Of a DNA stretch of 51,553 nucleotides, positions 23,730 to 33,158 are shown one piece after another. The stretch covers positions 1 through 51,553 of the forward strand of contig JAFPBB010000023.1 of the NCBI GenBank assembly GCA_017390585.1. Direction: 5' to 3'. Source of the DNA: Tidjanibacter sp. GTDB taxonomy: Bacteria > Bacteroidota > Bacteroidia > Bacteroidales > Rikenellaceae. Below the pieces are notes generated by a model. That model was not told the origin of the DNA and did no database searches. It saw only the letters and a list, made by a program, of their open reading frames with translations. Each line of letters opens with the position of its first letter. Within the stretch, counting starts at the first letter, position 1. Both the position numbers and the translations under genes were made by a program.

Positions 23730-25852
23730 TGAAAAAAATCATAGCAACTCTCGCCCTGCTAACCCTCGCCCTGCTCTGCACCACAGTGGAGACCAAGGCG
23801 CAGGATATGGACGCACGCGCAATTGCCAACAACTTTGCCGCACTCCAGGAGAATGCCGGCAACCCCTTCGCAGGTGAGCAAGAGCTCGACGAAAATGGCA
23901 ACCCCATCGAACAGCCCAACAATGCAGATTCCACCCGCGTGAAGGAGATTATGCCCCTGGAGTCCTACTTCTTCGACGACTCCATCAGGCGCCGCAAGCA
24001 TTTCCGCTGGGTGCCCGACACCTACACTAACAACATCCGTATGGAGCAGGTGGACACCCTCATTGGCGACTTCAACCGCGACTACGTCTTCCAGCGCGAG
24101 GATGTGGGTGATGCCAACGTGGGCATCCTCGGCGGCGTATCCACTCCGCTCAACTTCTTCCGCCGACCCAAAGGCAACAACTTCGACTTCACGGATGGCT
24201 ACTACGCCTACCTCTTCACCATAGAAAACACCCCCCACTACAACAACAAGCGCCCCTTCACCACCCTCGCCTACCAAACGGCAGGACAGAAACGCTATGC
24301 GGAGGATAAGTTGGAGGTGGTTCACGCACAGAATGTCACCCCCTCCACGGGCTTCAACGTGAGATACAACAACTACCACTCCAGAGGTATCTACACGTGG
24401 CAGCGCGGTAAGGTCGACGACTTCTCTGCCGCATTGAGCCACACCGGCAAACGCTACTCGCTCCACGCAGGAGTTATCTCCAACACCATCTCGCAGCGCG
24501 AAAACGGTGGTCTGGTGGAGGCTTGGCACGTTGCCGACACCATCTATGAGTCGCCACAAGGTATGCCAATGAAGTTGAGCGACGCACTCAACAAGGCCAC
24601 CAACACGGCTCTCTATGCCGTGCAGACCTATGGCATCCCCTTTGTGCCTCTCAGTGACTCGGTCTTCACAATGGCCGATCGCACAGCCATCCACTTCGGA
24701 CACGCCATCACCTACAACCGCTGGGGCAAGCGCTACTCCGACACTCGACGTGGCACACAATACAACATCACCGACCGCGACACCGGCAAGGTCCTCGAGA
24801 CCCTCAACTTCTACGACCATTGGTACATCGACCCCGACAAGAGTAGCGACACGTTGAGCGAGTCGTTGCTATCCAACAGACTCTTTGTGCAGTTTGTGCC
24901 CTACAATCGCGAGGGTGTGGTGGGAACCATCGACGGCGGCTTGGGCTGGGACCACCACGAGTACTACCAATTCCAACCCCAAGACTACCTCACGGGACGC
25001 AAAACCGAGAAGTTCAACACCTACTACGCCTACGCCGACGCCAGAGGTAAACTCGGCAAGTGGCTCGATTGGCAGGGACGTGCAAGGGTGAACGTTGCGG
25101 GTTACAGAGCCGGTGACATCGACTTCGACGCCGCAGCTACGCTCCGCCTGTTCCTCGGCGACAAGCCCTTGACACTCACGGGTGAGCTCTCCTACGACCT
25201 CCAGAGTCCCTCCTACTGGGAGGAGCACTATTTCTCCAACCATTTTGTGTGGGAGAACAAGTTCCAACGCCAAAACATCACCGAATTGAAGGCCTCGCTC
25301 GAGGTGCCCCACACCGGCACAAAACTCACCTTCAATCAGGCACTCATTGGCAATCCCATCTACTACGGCACCGACTCTACACCCGCGCAAACCATAGGTA
25401 TTGAGAGCGTTACGGGTCTCTATTTGGAGCAGAATTTCGCCTTCGGAGGACTCCATCTCGACCACCGCATCCTGCTCCAACACAGCAGTTCGGAGATTTT
25501 CCCCGTGCCCCTCTTGTCGGGCAATATCTCCTACTACTACGTCTTCCAGCCGGTGAAAAACGTGCTCACGCTGAAGGTGGGAGTGGACTGCTGGGCCAAC
25601 ACCCCCTACTACGCACAGGCCTACAACCCCGCACTGATGGTGTTCCACAATCAGGACCACACCCTCATCGGCAACTACCCCTATGCCAACCTCTTCGTTG
25701 CAGCCAAGTGGAAAACAATGAGAATCTTTGTCCAATATCAACACGCCACCGAGAACCTGCTCGACAACTACACCGACTCGTTCAGCGTTCCATTCTACCC
25801 CTACAACCGCGCCGTAATAAAATACGGAGTGTGCTGGTACTTCGACAATTAG
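23729..25852 (+). CDS. Putative outer-membrane porin (Porin_10-like)
   Basis: A 707-residue exported protein. The start is a GTG whose first base is the last base of the pssA TAG; no ATG would keep the signal peptide (VKKIIATLALLTLALLCTTV, then ETKAQ). The mature part carries the layout of the Bacteroidota putative-porin family: an Asn/Asp-rich N-terminus, HFRWVPDTYTNN, then many aromatic-bounded strands and a final strand ending RAVIKYGVCWYFDN with the C-terminal aromatic pattern of barrels. I assign the family from memory with good confidence; the pore's substrate is unknown. The frame upstream of the GTG is antisense or out of phase with pssA and is not used. Confidence 0.86.
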   Translation: MKKIIATLALLTLALLCTTVETKAQDMDARAIANNFAALQENAGNPFAGEQELDENGNPIEQPNNADSTRVKEIMPLESYFFDDSIRRRKHFRWVPDTYTNNIRMEQVDTLIGDFNRDYVFQREDVGDANVGILGGVSTPLNFFRRPKGNNFDFTDGYYAYLFTIENTPHYNNKRPFTTLAYQTAGQKRYAEDKLEVVHAQNVTPSTGFNVRYNNYHSRGIYTWQRGKVDDFSAALSHTGKRYSLHAGVISNTISQRENGGLVEAWHVADTIYESPQGMPMKLSDALNKATNTALYAVQTYGIPFVPLSDSVFTMADRTAIHFGHAITYNRWGKRYSDTRRGTQYNITDRDTGKVLETLNFYDHWYIDPDKSSDTLSESLLSNRLFVQFVPYNREGVVGTIDGGLGWDHHEYYQFQPQDYLTGRKTEKFNTYYAYADARGKLGKWLDWQGRARVNVAGYRAGDIDFDAAATLRLFLGDKPLTLTGELSYDLQSPSYWEEHYFSNHFVWENKFQRQNITELKASLEVPHTGTKLTFNQALIGNPIYYGTDSTPAQTIGIESVTGLYLEQNFAFGGLHLDHRILLQHSSSEIFPVPLLSGNISYYYVFQPVKNVLTLKVGVDCWANTPYYAQAYNPALMVFHNQDHTLIGNYPYANLFVAAKWKTMRIFVQYQHATENLLDNYTDSFSVPFYPYNRAVIKYGVCWYFDN

Positions 25853-25945
25853 TCCCCAACACCATTCCCAACCCCCAAGCAGAGTCGTCACTGCGAAGCA
25901 CAACTCTGCTCCCCACAAAAAGCGGAAGAAAGAGCAACCATACGA

Positions 25946-27307
25946 ATGAAGATACAGACGACAAAGACCTCACTCCGACAACTTCTACCCACACTCCTAC
26001 TCACCATCTGCCTCTCGGTGGGTTGCACACAACAGCACCTGCCGACGGAGGTGTTGCGTGTGGCCATATCCCAAGAGGTGGCCGGTTGCACCGTTGTGGG
26101 TGGCGAACGCTATGGCTTCGCCTCCGACCTCGCCGACACAATGGCCCGAAGGCAGGGGCTCGACCTTCGCCTGACCAACTCCAAGAGCACGGAGCAACTG
26201 CAAGCCGGTCTCCGCAATGGCACCATCGACATCGCCATAATCCCTCGCACAGACCGAGTCCACTTCCACGCCTACCCCTCCGAGTGTTGCTACACCTCCG
26301 ACTACGCACTTCTGAAGCCCTCGTGGAGTAGGATCGCCTCGGGCGAGACCATCCTTGAGGCTTGGCAGGGAAAACGCATACTTGCCGATTGCAACTTCCG
26401 CAACACACAGAGCTACAAGGCTTTGGATGAGGGTGGCATTGAGTTCAACAAAGAGCACATTGCCGGCACGGATATGGCCTCGATGTTGCTCAAGGGGAAG
26501 GCCGACGCCATCATTTGTGAGCGTAGTGAGGCCGAATTGCTCCGTTTTCTCCACCGCAATCTGGTAGAGGTGGCCACCATCGAAGAGCCCTGCGAGGTGA
26601 TATTCATCTTTGCCAATCGCGCACTCAAAGAGAGCTTCGTAAACTCCCTCAGCGACTTCTCATCCACCGATGACTATGCCTATATGGTCGACGTCTACTT
26701 CGGCCCCATCTCCATCGCAGAACGTTTCACACAACTGCTCTATCGCCCCACCCGAGTGATGGGAGGCATCTCCGTTTGGGATGGTCAGCTCCAAAAAATA
26801 TCTGCCGAAATGGGGGTGGACTGGCGACTAATGTCTGCAATGGCCTACCACGAATCGCGCTTCCGCAACGACCAGATCTCCAATCGTGGCGCCGTGGGAC
26901 TTATGCAGGTGACCCCCGTGGTGGCCGAGGACCTCAATATAGCCGAAGGCTACGACCTGGCCGACCCGACCACCAACATCACACTCGCCGCACGCATCCT
27001 CCGCCGCTACAGTCGTGCGCTCGGATTTGGCGACTTCCCCACCACCGACGACGGAGTGGCAATTATGGTGGCAAGCTACAACTGCGGCATCACTCGAACC
27101 ATTGAAGCCCAGCGACTTACCGAACAATTAGGAGGCGACAAGCTATCTTGGTCGGATGTGTCAGAGACGATGAGGAAGATGAACTCGCCCGAGTGGAGTG
27201 CGGAAAACGAATGCAGGTTCGTCAGGTTCCGCGACGCTGCCGTCACGATTGCCTACACGGAGGGGGTGATGAATCTCTACCGCACCTACCGCGAGGCCAT
27301 CGAATAG
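25946..27307 (+). CDS. MltF-like lytic transglycosylase lipoprotein
   Basis: A membrane-anchored murein lyase of the MltF type. The 453-residue protein has a lipoprotein signal MKIQTTKTSLRQLLPTLLLT ending in the lipobox LSVG-C27. A periplasmic solute-binding-like domain (about 35-270, with VLRVAISQEVAG, RYGFASDLADTM and DIAIIPRTDRVHF) follows. Then comes a lysozyme-like SLT domain with AMAYHESRFRNDQISNRGAV, in which Glu303 is the probable catalytic residue, and GLMQVTPVVAEDLNI. The start ATG at 25946 opens the signal peptide directly. It lies 93 bp after the porin gene on the same strand, so it may read through from the pssA operon. Confidence 0.92.
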   Translation: MKIQTTKTSLRQLLPTLLLTICLSVGCTQQHLPTEVLRVAISQEVAGCTVVGGERYGFASDLADTMARRQGLDLRLTNSKSTEQLQAGLRNGTIDIAIIPRTDRVHFHAYPSECCYTSDYALLKPSWSRIASGETILEAWQGKRILADCNFRNTQSYKALDEGGIEFNKEHIAGTDMASMLLKGKADAIICERSEAELLRFLHRNLVEVATIEEPCEVIFIFANRALKESFVNSLSDFSSTDDYAYMVDVYFGPISIAERFTQLLYRPTRVMGGISVWDGQLQKISAEMGVDWRLMSAMAYHESRFRNDQISNRGAVGLMQVTPVVAEDLNIAEGYDLADPTTNITLAARILRRYSRALGFGDFPTTDDGVAIMVASYNCGITRTIEAQRLTEQLGGDKLSWSDVSETMRKMNSPEWSAENECRFVRFRDAAVTIAYTEGVMNLYRTYREAIE

Positions 27308-27414
27308 TCCTCCCCAGCCCACCACTCCACCACCACACACAATCCACACCGCACGGGTGCGATAAAAATGTGGAAATTGGGGAGTCGAAAGTACGAATTT
27401 CTCCAAAAAAGCGT

Positions 27415-27422
27415 TATCTTTG
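27415..27422 (+). promoter_or_regulatory. -7 element for the lipoprotein-barrel pair
   Basis: TATCTTTG matches the Bacteroidota -7 consensus in the 204-bp gap before the lipoprotein at 27512. No good -33 is at 19-21 bp upstream. The region between 27423 and 27511 shows nothing further. Confidence 0.5.
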
Positions 27423-27511
27423 TACGATTGTACGCACGCTGCGCGCGGGCGCACGAGCATCGCAATGCAAATAATTGACAGACAGAACAAAACAAGCAAC
27501 AACACATCCTT

Positions 27512-28618
27512 ATGGGTATGAATCCTATATCACGAAAGAGTCCTCTCCTGTGGCTGCTCACCATCCTCTCCGCAGCAACCCTGCTCTCCTGCAACCCCGA
27601 ACCCAAGGAGACAGATCTTGAGTTCAGTTTCAACACCTTCAAATGCGACGAAGGTGCCGAGAACGGCTACATATCCGTCTATCTGATGGAGTCGCCCTAC
27701 AAATATCCCGTAGTGGTGGATATGACCGTGGAGGTCTCCGGCGGCAAGAACGCCCTCGGTGAGGAGCTCAACCTCGACGAAATCGTAAAATTCAACGTCA
27801 CCGACAAGAGCTACACCGTGGAGAGCACAGGACCCCGCAGTGCAAAAATATCGGGCCTCGAGGTGACCTACTCCGGCTACAACGAGAAGGTCTATTTCGC
27901 CGCCCTCGACAACGACTTCCTCCAGAACGAGACCATCACACTCCTCTTCACAATCACCAATGTGGATGGCTCCAATCTGGGCGACATCAAAACCACCACC
28001 CTCACCATCATCGACGACGAGAAGGCTCCCCTGGTCAAAGTGGGCTACTACGACACCCGCTATGAGGCCCCCGCAGAGGCCACCAACCCTGCCAAAGGTG
28101 CCTTCTATCTCCGTCTCCAGAAGGTGGGCAAATATGAGTATGTGGCATCCGAGTGGTTCGGACTTTCGCGCCCGAGGTTGCACGGCAAATACGACCCCGA
28201 GAAATGCACCCTCACATTCGATGGTACCGACTACGACCACACCCTCTGGAAGCTCGAGCAGCCCGTGAGTGCGTTTGCGAACGACACCATCTGGGCAAAC
28301 AAATTTGAGGATGGCAAGGTGACCGAGATACTTCGCTTCCGCGGCTCGGGCAACGACGGCAAAGGCCCCATTATGATCTCCACCGAAGCAATCGAGGAGA
28401 ACAAGAAGGGCGTGTTGCTCGCCATTGAGAGCGAGTGTGGCGTGGATATCTGCTCCTTCGATGCCGAGAGTGGCGTGGCCACAGGCGTTGTGGGCCTCTA
28501 CGACCAGATGGCAGGCAGCAGCTCTATGGTGTTCTCCGAGCACAACTACGAGGAAGAGACCACCCGAGCAACCACCCCCTCCCTCCGTCCCTTTACCGAT
28601 TGGCACATCGCCGAGTAG
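27512..28618 (+). CDS. Surface lipoprotein of unknown function, beta-rich
   Basis: A 368-residue lipoprotein I do not recognise by name. The signal ends at LLSC with lipobox. An N-terminal domain (about 30-170) has alternating strands and ends TTTLTIIDDEKAPL, the way Calx-beta-like domains of SusE/BACON-type Bacteroidota lipoproteins often do. A second domain starts with KGAFYLRLQKVGKYEYVASE and is also beta-rich. A start at the second ATG (27518) is possible. It is followed 55 bp later by a small outer-membrane barrel. The two-domain layout is similar to the lipoprotein at 33159, although I see no clear sequence identity. Confidence 0.75.
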   Translation: MGMNPISRKSPLLWLLTILSAATLLSCNPEPKETDLEFSFNTFKCDEGAENGYISVYLMESPYKYPVVVDMTVEVSGGKNALGEELNLDEIVKFNVTDKSYTVESTGPRSAKISGLEVTYSGYNEKVYFAALDNDFLQNETITLLFTITNVDGSNLGDIKTTTLTIIDDEKAPLVKVGYYDTRYEAPAEATNPAKGAFYLRLQKVGKYEYVASEWFGLSRPRLHGKYDPEKCTLTFDGTDYDHTLWKLEQPVSAFANDTIWANKFEDGKVTEILRFRGSGNDGKGPIMISTEAIEENKKGVLLAIESECGVDICSFDAESGVATGVVGLYDQMAGSSSMVFSEHNYEEETTRATTPSLRPFTDWHIAE

Positions 28619-28673
28619 GTGGGCACAGACAACCAACGACTTTCACACAAGAGTATAACGAGACCAAGAGATT

Positions 28674-29330
28674 ATGACCAAAAAGATAGTATTGACCCTT
28701 CTTGCCGCACTGTTGGCAATGGGCACCATCTCCGCACAAAGCGGCAAGAGTGCCAAAGAGGTTAGGCAGCAGAACTTCGTTTTCGGACCCAGGGTGGGCC
28801 TCTCCGCTCCCTACCAGAACGTTGTGACAAATACCACTGCACTGAGCGATATGATTGGTGGTGCCAACCTCGGTGTGCAACTCGGAGGCTACATCCGCGG
28901 TATGCTCCCCCTCAAGAAGAGTAAATTCCTCCTCTATGGCCAGTTGGACGCCACTTGGGCAATGGATTTCTACTTCGGTGGCGGTGGCAATGCCTCGGCA
29001 GGCTACTTCAACTTCCCCGTGGTGTTGGGTGGTGGCTATTGGCTCCGTTCGGACCTTATGCTCCGCGCAGGTTGGGGTCCCAACTACTCCATCAACGTCT
29101 ACAGTTGCGCCAATACCCTCTTCGGCAAGAGCGACAAGGGCTATCAGACCGAGGTGGGCAGTATGCTCGAGAGAGACCCCTGGGGATGGGTGGCAGAGGT
29201 TGGTGCCGACTACAAGAATTGGACTCTCGATTTGAGGTATGTCAACCAATTCCGCTCGCGCGAATACCCCCACATTGCCGACGAAACCCGCTACATTTCG
29301 TGGGGGCTGGCTCTGGGATATCGCTTCTAA
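28674..29330 (+). CDS. Small outer-membrane beta-barrel protein
   Basis: A 218-residue exported protein. The signal peptide MTKKIVLTLLAALLAMGTIS ends at AQ. The mature part is a run of amphipathic strands bounded by Gly and aromatic residues (FVFGPRVGLSAPYQN, GVQLGGYIRGMLPL, LMLRAGWGPNYSINV) and closes with SWGLALGYRF, a C-terminal aromatic expected of outer-membrane barrels. It resembles PorT/OmpW-like small barrels of Bacteroidota. It is the second gene after the lipoprotein at 27512 and ends before a strong terminator. A lipoprotein-barrel pair suggests joint action at the outer membrane. Confidence 0.82.
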   Translation: MTKKIVLTLLAALLAMGTISAQSGKSAKEVRQQNFVFGPRVGLSAPYQNVVTNTTALSDMIGGANLGVQLGGYIRGMLPLKKSKFLLYGQLDATWAMDFYFGGGGNASAGYFNFPVVLGGGYWLRSDLMLRAGWGPNYSINVYSCANTLFGKSDKGYQTEVGSMLERDPWGWVAEVGADYKNWTLDLRYVNQFRSREYPHIADETRYISWGLALGYRF

Positions 29331-29356
29331 ACCGACAGCTCAACACAAAAACAACA

Positions 29357-29390
29357 AGAGGCGCAACCGAATCTACTCGGTTGCGCCTCT
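29357..29390 (+). terminator. Terminator after the barrel gene
   Basis: AGAGGCGCAACCGA and its perfect complement form a 14-bp stem with a 6-nt loop (29371-29376), followed by CTATTTCTC. It lies between convergent genes. The stem core resembles that of the terminator at 33094-33121. Confidence 0.8.
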
Positions 29391-29413
29391 CTATTTCTCG
29401 CGCCGACAGCCCC

Positions 29414-30703
29414 CTATTGCAGGCTCTTGCTCACGCGCTCACGTGCATAGTCGAGGGTCACGGTGAACTCCTTGAGGCCCGAAGAGGGGAGCTCAAACAT
29501 CGCGTCCCTAACGATAGACTCGCAGATGCCTCTCAAACCGCGAGCTCCGAGTTTGAACTCTAGAGCCTTATCCACAATGAAATCCAAAACCTCCTCCGCG
29601 AACTCGATCTTCACGCCATCCAATTCGAACAACTTGACATACTGCTTGATGATCGAATTCTTAGGCTCGGTCAGAATCTGACGCAGAATCTCCTTGTCGA
29701 GCGGCTGGAGATAGGTCAGCACCGGCATACGTCCCACGAGCTCGGGGATGAGTCCGAAGGAGCGCAAATCCTGGGGGGTGATATACTGCATAACGTTCTT
29801 CCTGTCGATATGCTGTGCAGCGCCCTGATTGTAGCCAATCACGCGGGTATTGAGCCTCTGGGAAATCTTCTTCTCAATGCCGTCGAAAGCACCGCCGCAG
29901 ATGAAGAGAATATTGGAGGTGTTGACCTGCACAAACTTCTGGTCGGGGTGCTTGCGGCCACCTTGGGGAGGTACATTAACCACCGTGCCCTCCAAAATCT
30001 TCAGCAGAGCCTGCTGAACGCCCTCGCCACTCACATCTCGAGTGATGGAGGGGTTGTCGCTCTTGCGGGCAATCTTATCGACCTCATCGATGAAGACAAT
30101 GCCTCGCTCGGCTGCCTCCACATTGTAGTCGGCCACCTGCAACAGACGCGAGAGAATGCTCTCCACATCCTCACCCACATAACCTGCCTCGGTCAGGACC
30201 GTTGCATCCACGATGGTGAATGGCACCTTCAGGAGTCGGGCAATGGTGCGTGCCAGCAGGGTCTTACCCGTGCCGGTCTCGCCCACCATAATGATGTTGG
30301 ACTTCTCAATCTCCACATCGTCAATCGACGCTGCCTCCGAGTTGGCGGGGTTGTTCTTCGTACCGCGCCTATCGGCTGCGAGGAGTCGCTTGTAGTGGTT
30401 GTAGACGGCCACAGATAGCGTTCGCTTGGCGGCATCCTGACCGATGACATAGCGATCCAGAAACTCCTTGATTTCGGTGGGCTTGAGAATATCTTTCTCC
30501 GTAAGGGTGGGAGCACCCTTTGACCTGCGTTTCTTGTTGCTATTCTGCTCTTGCAGCACCTCATAGCCCCTCTCCACGCACTCGTCACAAATGGTTGCAC
30601 CATTCATACCGGAGAAGAGCATACCCACCTCTGCAGCGCTGCGGCCACAGAAACAGCACGTATCCACACCTCCGTGGCGATGGTTGTCCTTGTTGTTTGC
30701 CAT
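29414..30703 (-). CDS. clpX: ClpX, ATP-binding specificity subunit of ClpXP
   Basis: AAA+ unfoldase that feeds substrates to ClpP. The 429-residue protein has an N-terminal C4 zinc-binding domain (Cys16, Cys19, Cys39 and Cys42, in CCFCGRS and ICDECV) followed by the AAA module: [20 protein letters not shown] (Walker A) and [18 protein letters not shown] (Walker B), plus the pore-loop region with [14 protein letters not shown]. It starts 12 bp after the clpP stop, forming the classic tig-clpP-clpX order. The C-terminal domain ends at [20 protein letters not shown], as in the family. Confidence 0.97.
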   Translation of the reverse strand: MANNKDNHRHGGVDTCCFCGRSAAEVGMLFSGMNGATICDECVERGYEVLQEQNSNKKRRSKGAPTLTEKDILKPTEIKEFLDRYVIGQDAAKRTLSVAVYNHYKRLLAADRRGTKNNPANSEAASIDDVEIEKSNIIMVGETGTGKTLLARTIARLLKVPFTIVDATVLTEAGYVGEDVESILSRLLQVADYNVEAAERGIVFIDEVDKIARKSDNPSITRDVSGEGVQQALLKILEGTVVNVPPQGGRKHPDQKFVQVNTSNILFICGGAFDGIEKKISQRLNTRVIGYNQGAAQHIDRKNVMQYITPQDLRSFGLIPELVGRMPVLTYLQPLDKEILRQILTEPKNSIIKQYVKLFELDGVKIEFAEEVLDFIVDKALEFKLGARGLRGICESIVRDAMFELPSSGLKEFTVTLDYARERVSKSLQ

Positions 30704-30715
30704 AGTTCGATAGGG

Positions 30716-31405
30716 TTAAAGGGTTTCGTTTTTGAGTTTGAGGAGCTGAGGGGTGAGCACCTCGTCAATGAGTCCATAGGCCTTTGCTTCATCGGCCTTC
30801 ATCCAATAGTCGCGGTCGGCATCGGCGACAATTCTATCGAGAGGCTGACCGGAGTGGATGGAGAGGATGTCGTAGAGTTCGCCCTTGAGTTTGAGTATCT
30901 CGCGCGCCGTGATTTCGATATCCGAAGCTTGTCCCTGCACACCTCCGAGGGGCTGGTGGATCATCACCCTCGAGTGTGGTAGTGCCGAACGCTTACCATT
31001 CTCACCTGCGGCCAAGAGAACAGCTGCCATACTTGCCGCCATACCCGTGCAAATGGTCGAAACCTCGGGGCGAACGAGCTGCATAGTATCGTAGATACCC
31101 AGACCTGCGTAGACACCGCCACCGGGGGAGTTGATGTAGATTTGGATGTCGCGCTCGGGGTCGCTCATATCAAGGAAGAGGAGCTGTGCCTGGATGACGT
31201 TGGCCACATCGTCGTCGATGGGAGCACCGAGGAAGAGAATGCGGTCCATCATCAACCTCGAGAAGACATCCATCTGTGTCATATTGAGTTGCCTCTCCTC
31301 CAAAACGGTGGGGGAGATATAGGCACTTGTGAAATCTGCGTAGCGCTCGAGGGTGGTAGTGGAGACTCCCTGCGAGCGTGCATACTTGCGAAATTCGTTT
31401 TTCAT
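30716..31405 (-). CDS. clpP: ClpP, proteolytic subunit of ClpXP
   Basis: Serine protease that forms the double-ring chamber working with ClpX. The 229-residue protein has the catalytic triad in context: Ser125 in [14 protein letters not shown], His150 in [12 protein letters not shown] and Asp199 in [10 protein letters not shown]. The ATG at 31405 is used; frame upstream is longer but lacks similarity and overlaps the promoter area. The N-terminal 25 residues are slightly longer than in E. coli and contain [19 protein letters not shown]. It lies 12 bp before clpX and 247 bp after tig, with a separate -7 box at 31513-31520. Confidence 0.97.
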   Translation of the reverse strand: MKNEFRKYARSQGVSTTTLERYADFTSAYISPTVLEERQLNMTQMDVFSRLMMDRILFLGAPIDDDVANVIQAQLLFLDMSDPERDIQIYINSPGGGVYAGLGIYDTMQLVRPEVSTICTGMAASMAAVLLAAGENGKRSALPHSRVMIHQPLGGVQGQASDIEITAREILKLKGELYDILSIHSGQPLDRIVADADRDYWMKADEAKAYGLIDEVLTPQLLKLKNETL

Positions 31406-31512
31406 ATCTTGGTTGTCTGTTTGTTGCGGTGTGGTACTCCTCCGGTATCTTGGCTGTGGTCCACTCTCTTTCTGCGGAGCAAACCACCCTCCACCATTCA
31501 CCATTGGCTCCC

Positions 31513-31520
31513 CAAAGATA
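31513..31520 (-). promoter_or_regulatory. -7 element for clpP-clpX
   Basis: Minus strand TATCTTTG, about 108 bp before the clpP ATG. A strong -33 at the usual spacing is not visible. It suggests that clpPX can be expressed apart from tig. The remaining part of the tig-clpP gap holds nothing I recognise. Confidence 0.5.
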
Positions 31521-31652
31521 GTGATTCTATGGCGAAAACGGATGGTCGGAGGCCATTTTTGCAATAAAAGGAAAAGTGGCTCCACGATTTGCTTGGCGCA
31601 AATGAGGGGCCACTTTCTCATCGGGCGTAAACCACACCCCTTATTCTACTCG

Positions 31653-32984
31653 CTATTTTGCCTTTTTAGCCAAAATCTTGTTGAGCTCGGCGATGGTCAC
31701 GCTCTTATTCGACACCTTCACAAGGGGAGTAACACCCTCGATAACCTTAGCCTCATATACCTTCTCCACGAGACGGTTGGCCTCGTCTTTGTTCTGGAGA
31801 ATCTGCTGTGCATAGTTGGCGAGCATCTCCTCTGCGGGATTCATCATACCATACTGTGCAAACTGTGCAGCAGCGTATGCCTTAGCCTCAGCCTCCATAT
31901 CCTCGGGTTTCACCTCGATGGAGAGCTTCTTGGCGAAGAACTTGAGGATTGCGGTCCACCTCATCATATCTGCAAAGGGAGCGAAGTCCTTCTCGATCTC
32001 CTCCATAGTGAACTTACCCTCGTTGATGGCAAGCAACCAACGTTTTAGGAAGTCCTCGGGGAGGGTGAGAGCAGCCTTCTCGAGCAGATACTCGCGGAGG
32101 GTCTGGGTGAATACGTAGTCGCTCTCTTTCTTGAGTTCCTCCTCAATCTTCTTGTCGATCATCTTCTCAAACTCCTCCACGCTCTTCACGTCGCCTGCGG
32201 GGAAGGCCATCTTGAAGAACTCCTCGTTCATCTCGGGATCGGCATATTTGCGGATCTTGGTGATGGTGAGGTTAAACTCGGGTTTGATGCTGTCGAGCTC
32301 GTTCTCAGCCACGCCGAGTACGGAAGCCTTCTGCTGTGCGCTCTTGTAGAGGTCGTTGATGTTCACGATTATCTGGTCGCCCACCTTTTTGCCAATGTAG
32401 GGTTTGCGCTCCTCCTCGGTCATACTGATGAGGCCAACGTAGGCGTCGTCGGTCTTAATCTCGCCATTGTCGAGAGTGCACATAACGGCCTCGTCGTTCT
32501 CCACAACGTCTACGTCCACCAGACGGCCGTAGGTGCGGAGGAACTGGCTGCGGTAGCCTGCACGCATCTCCTCATCTGCTTTGATTTTGTAGCGGGTAAC
32601 TTTGTCTTTGTCGGAGAGCTCGAGGTCAACAACGGGAGCCAGACCCACCTCGAAGATGAACTCGTGGTCGGTGTTGTTGTCGAAGTCGAAAGCACCCTGC
32701 TCGTCGCTGGGCATCACGTCGCCCATATAGTCGATACCCTCTTTCTCGAGGTAGGCGAAGCAGTTGTCGGAAGCCATTTTGTAGGCGGTCTCAGCGACTA
32801 CGCCTTTGCGATACATCTTGTTGATGATACCCATAGGCACCATACCGGGGCGGAAGCCGGGGATGTTAGCTTTGCGTTTGTATTCACGGAGTTTTTTGTC
32901 CACCTCTGCTGCATAGTCAGCCTCCGAAACGGTGATTTTGATAATCGCGGTTTGGTTCTCGCGAGCCTCTTTGATAATGTTCAT
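31653..32984 (-). CDS. tig: Trigger factor chaperone
   Basis: Ribosome-associated chaperone that binds nascent chains. The 443 residues start with the ribosome-binding domain: INIPGFRPGMVP-type loop, here KANIPGFRPGMVPMGIINKM around residue 40, corresponding to the conserved GFRxGxxP signature. The middle region aligns with the peptidyl-prolyl isomerase domain but is diverged, as usual in this phylum. The C-terminal half is the long helical arm (for example EFEKMIDKKIEEELKKESDY). It is first in the tig-clpP-clpX series and has its own promoter at 33044-33073. Confidence 0.94.
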   Translation of the reverse strand: MNIIKEARENQTAIIKITVSEADYAAEVDKKLREYKRKANIPGFRPGMVPMGIINKMYRKGVVAETAYKMASDNCFAYLEKEGIDYMGDVMPSDEQGAFDFDNNTDHEFIFEVGLAPVVDLELSDKDKVTRYKIKADEEMRAGYRSQFLRTYGRLVDVDVVENDEAVMCTLDNGEIKTDDAYVGLISMTEEERKPYIGKKVGDQIIVNINDLYKSAQQKASVLGVAENELDSIKPEFNLTITKIRKYADPEMNEEFFKMAFPAGDVKSVEEFEKMIDKKIEEELKKESDYVFTQTLREYLLEKAALTLPEDFLKRWLLAINEGKFTMEEIEKDFAPFADMMRWTAILKFFAKKLSIEVKPEDMEAEAKAYAAAQFAQYGMMNPAEEMLANYAQQILQNKDEANRLVEKVYEAKVIEGVTPLVKVSNKSVTIAELNKILAKKAK

Positions 32985-33043
32985 AGTGCTAATATTGTTT
33001 TGTTACTGATTTTCAGTTTGTCGTATGCATAGTTTGCAGTCCG

Positions 33044-33073
33044 CAAAGGTAATCATTTTCCGTCAAAAATCAA
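33044..33073 (-). promoter_or_regulatory. Promoter of tig
   Basis: Minus strand: TTG (complement of 33071-33073), 19 bp, then -7 TACCTTTG (complement of 33044-33051). The tig ATG lies about 60 bp downstream. Confidence 0.65.
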
Positions 33074-33093
33074 CTCCCTACCCACAAAAAAAG

Positions 33094-33121
33094 GAGGCGC
33101 AACCCGTTTGGGTCGCGCCTC
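33094..33121 (-). terminator. Terminator of the SusCD-lipoprotein operon
   Basis: Minus strand stem GAGGCGCGACCC / GGGTTGCGCCTC (one wobble), 4-nt loop, followed by CTTTTTTT. It ends the operon read from 38743 and separates it from tig. The stem core is shared with the terminator at 29357. Confidence 0.82.
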
Positions 33122-33158
33122 TCTATCGGATTACTCCAGAAAGTGGAGTGTGGGAAGA

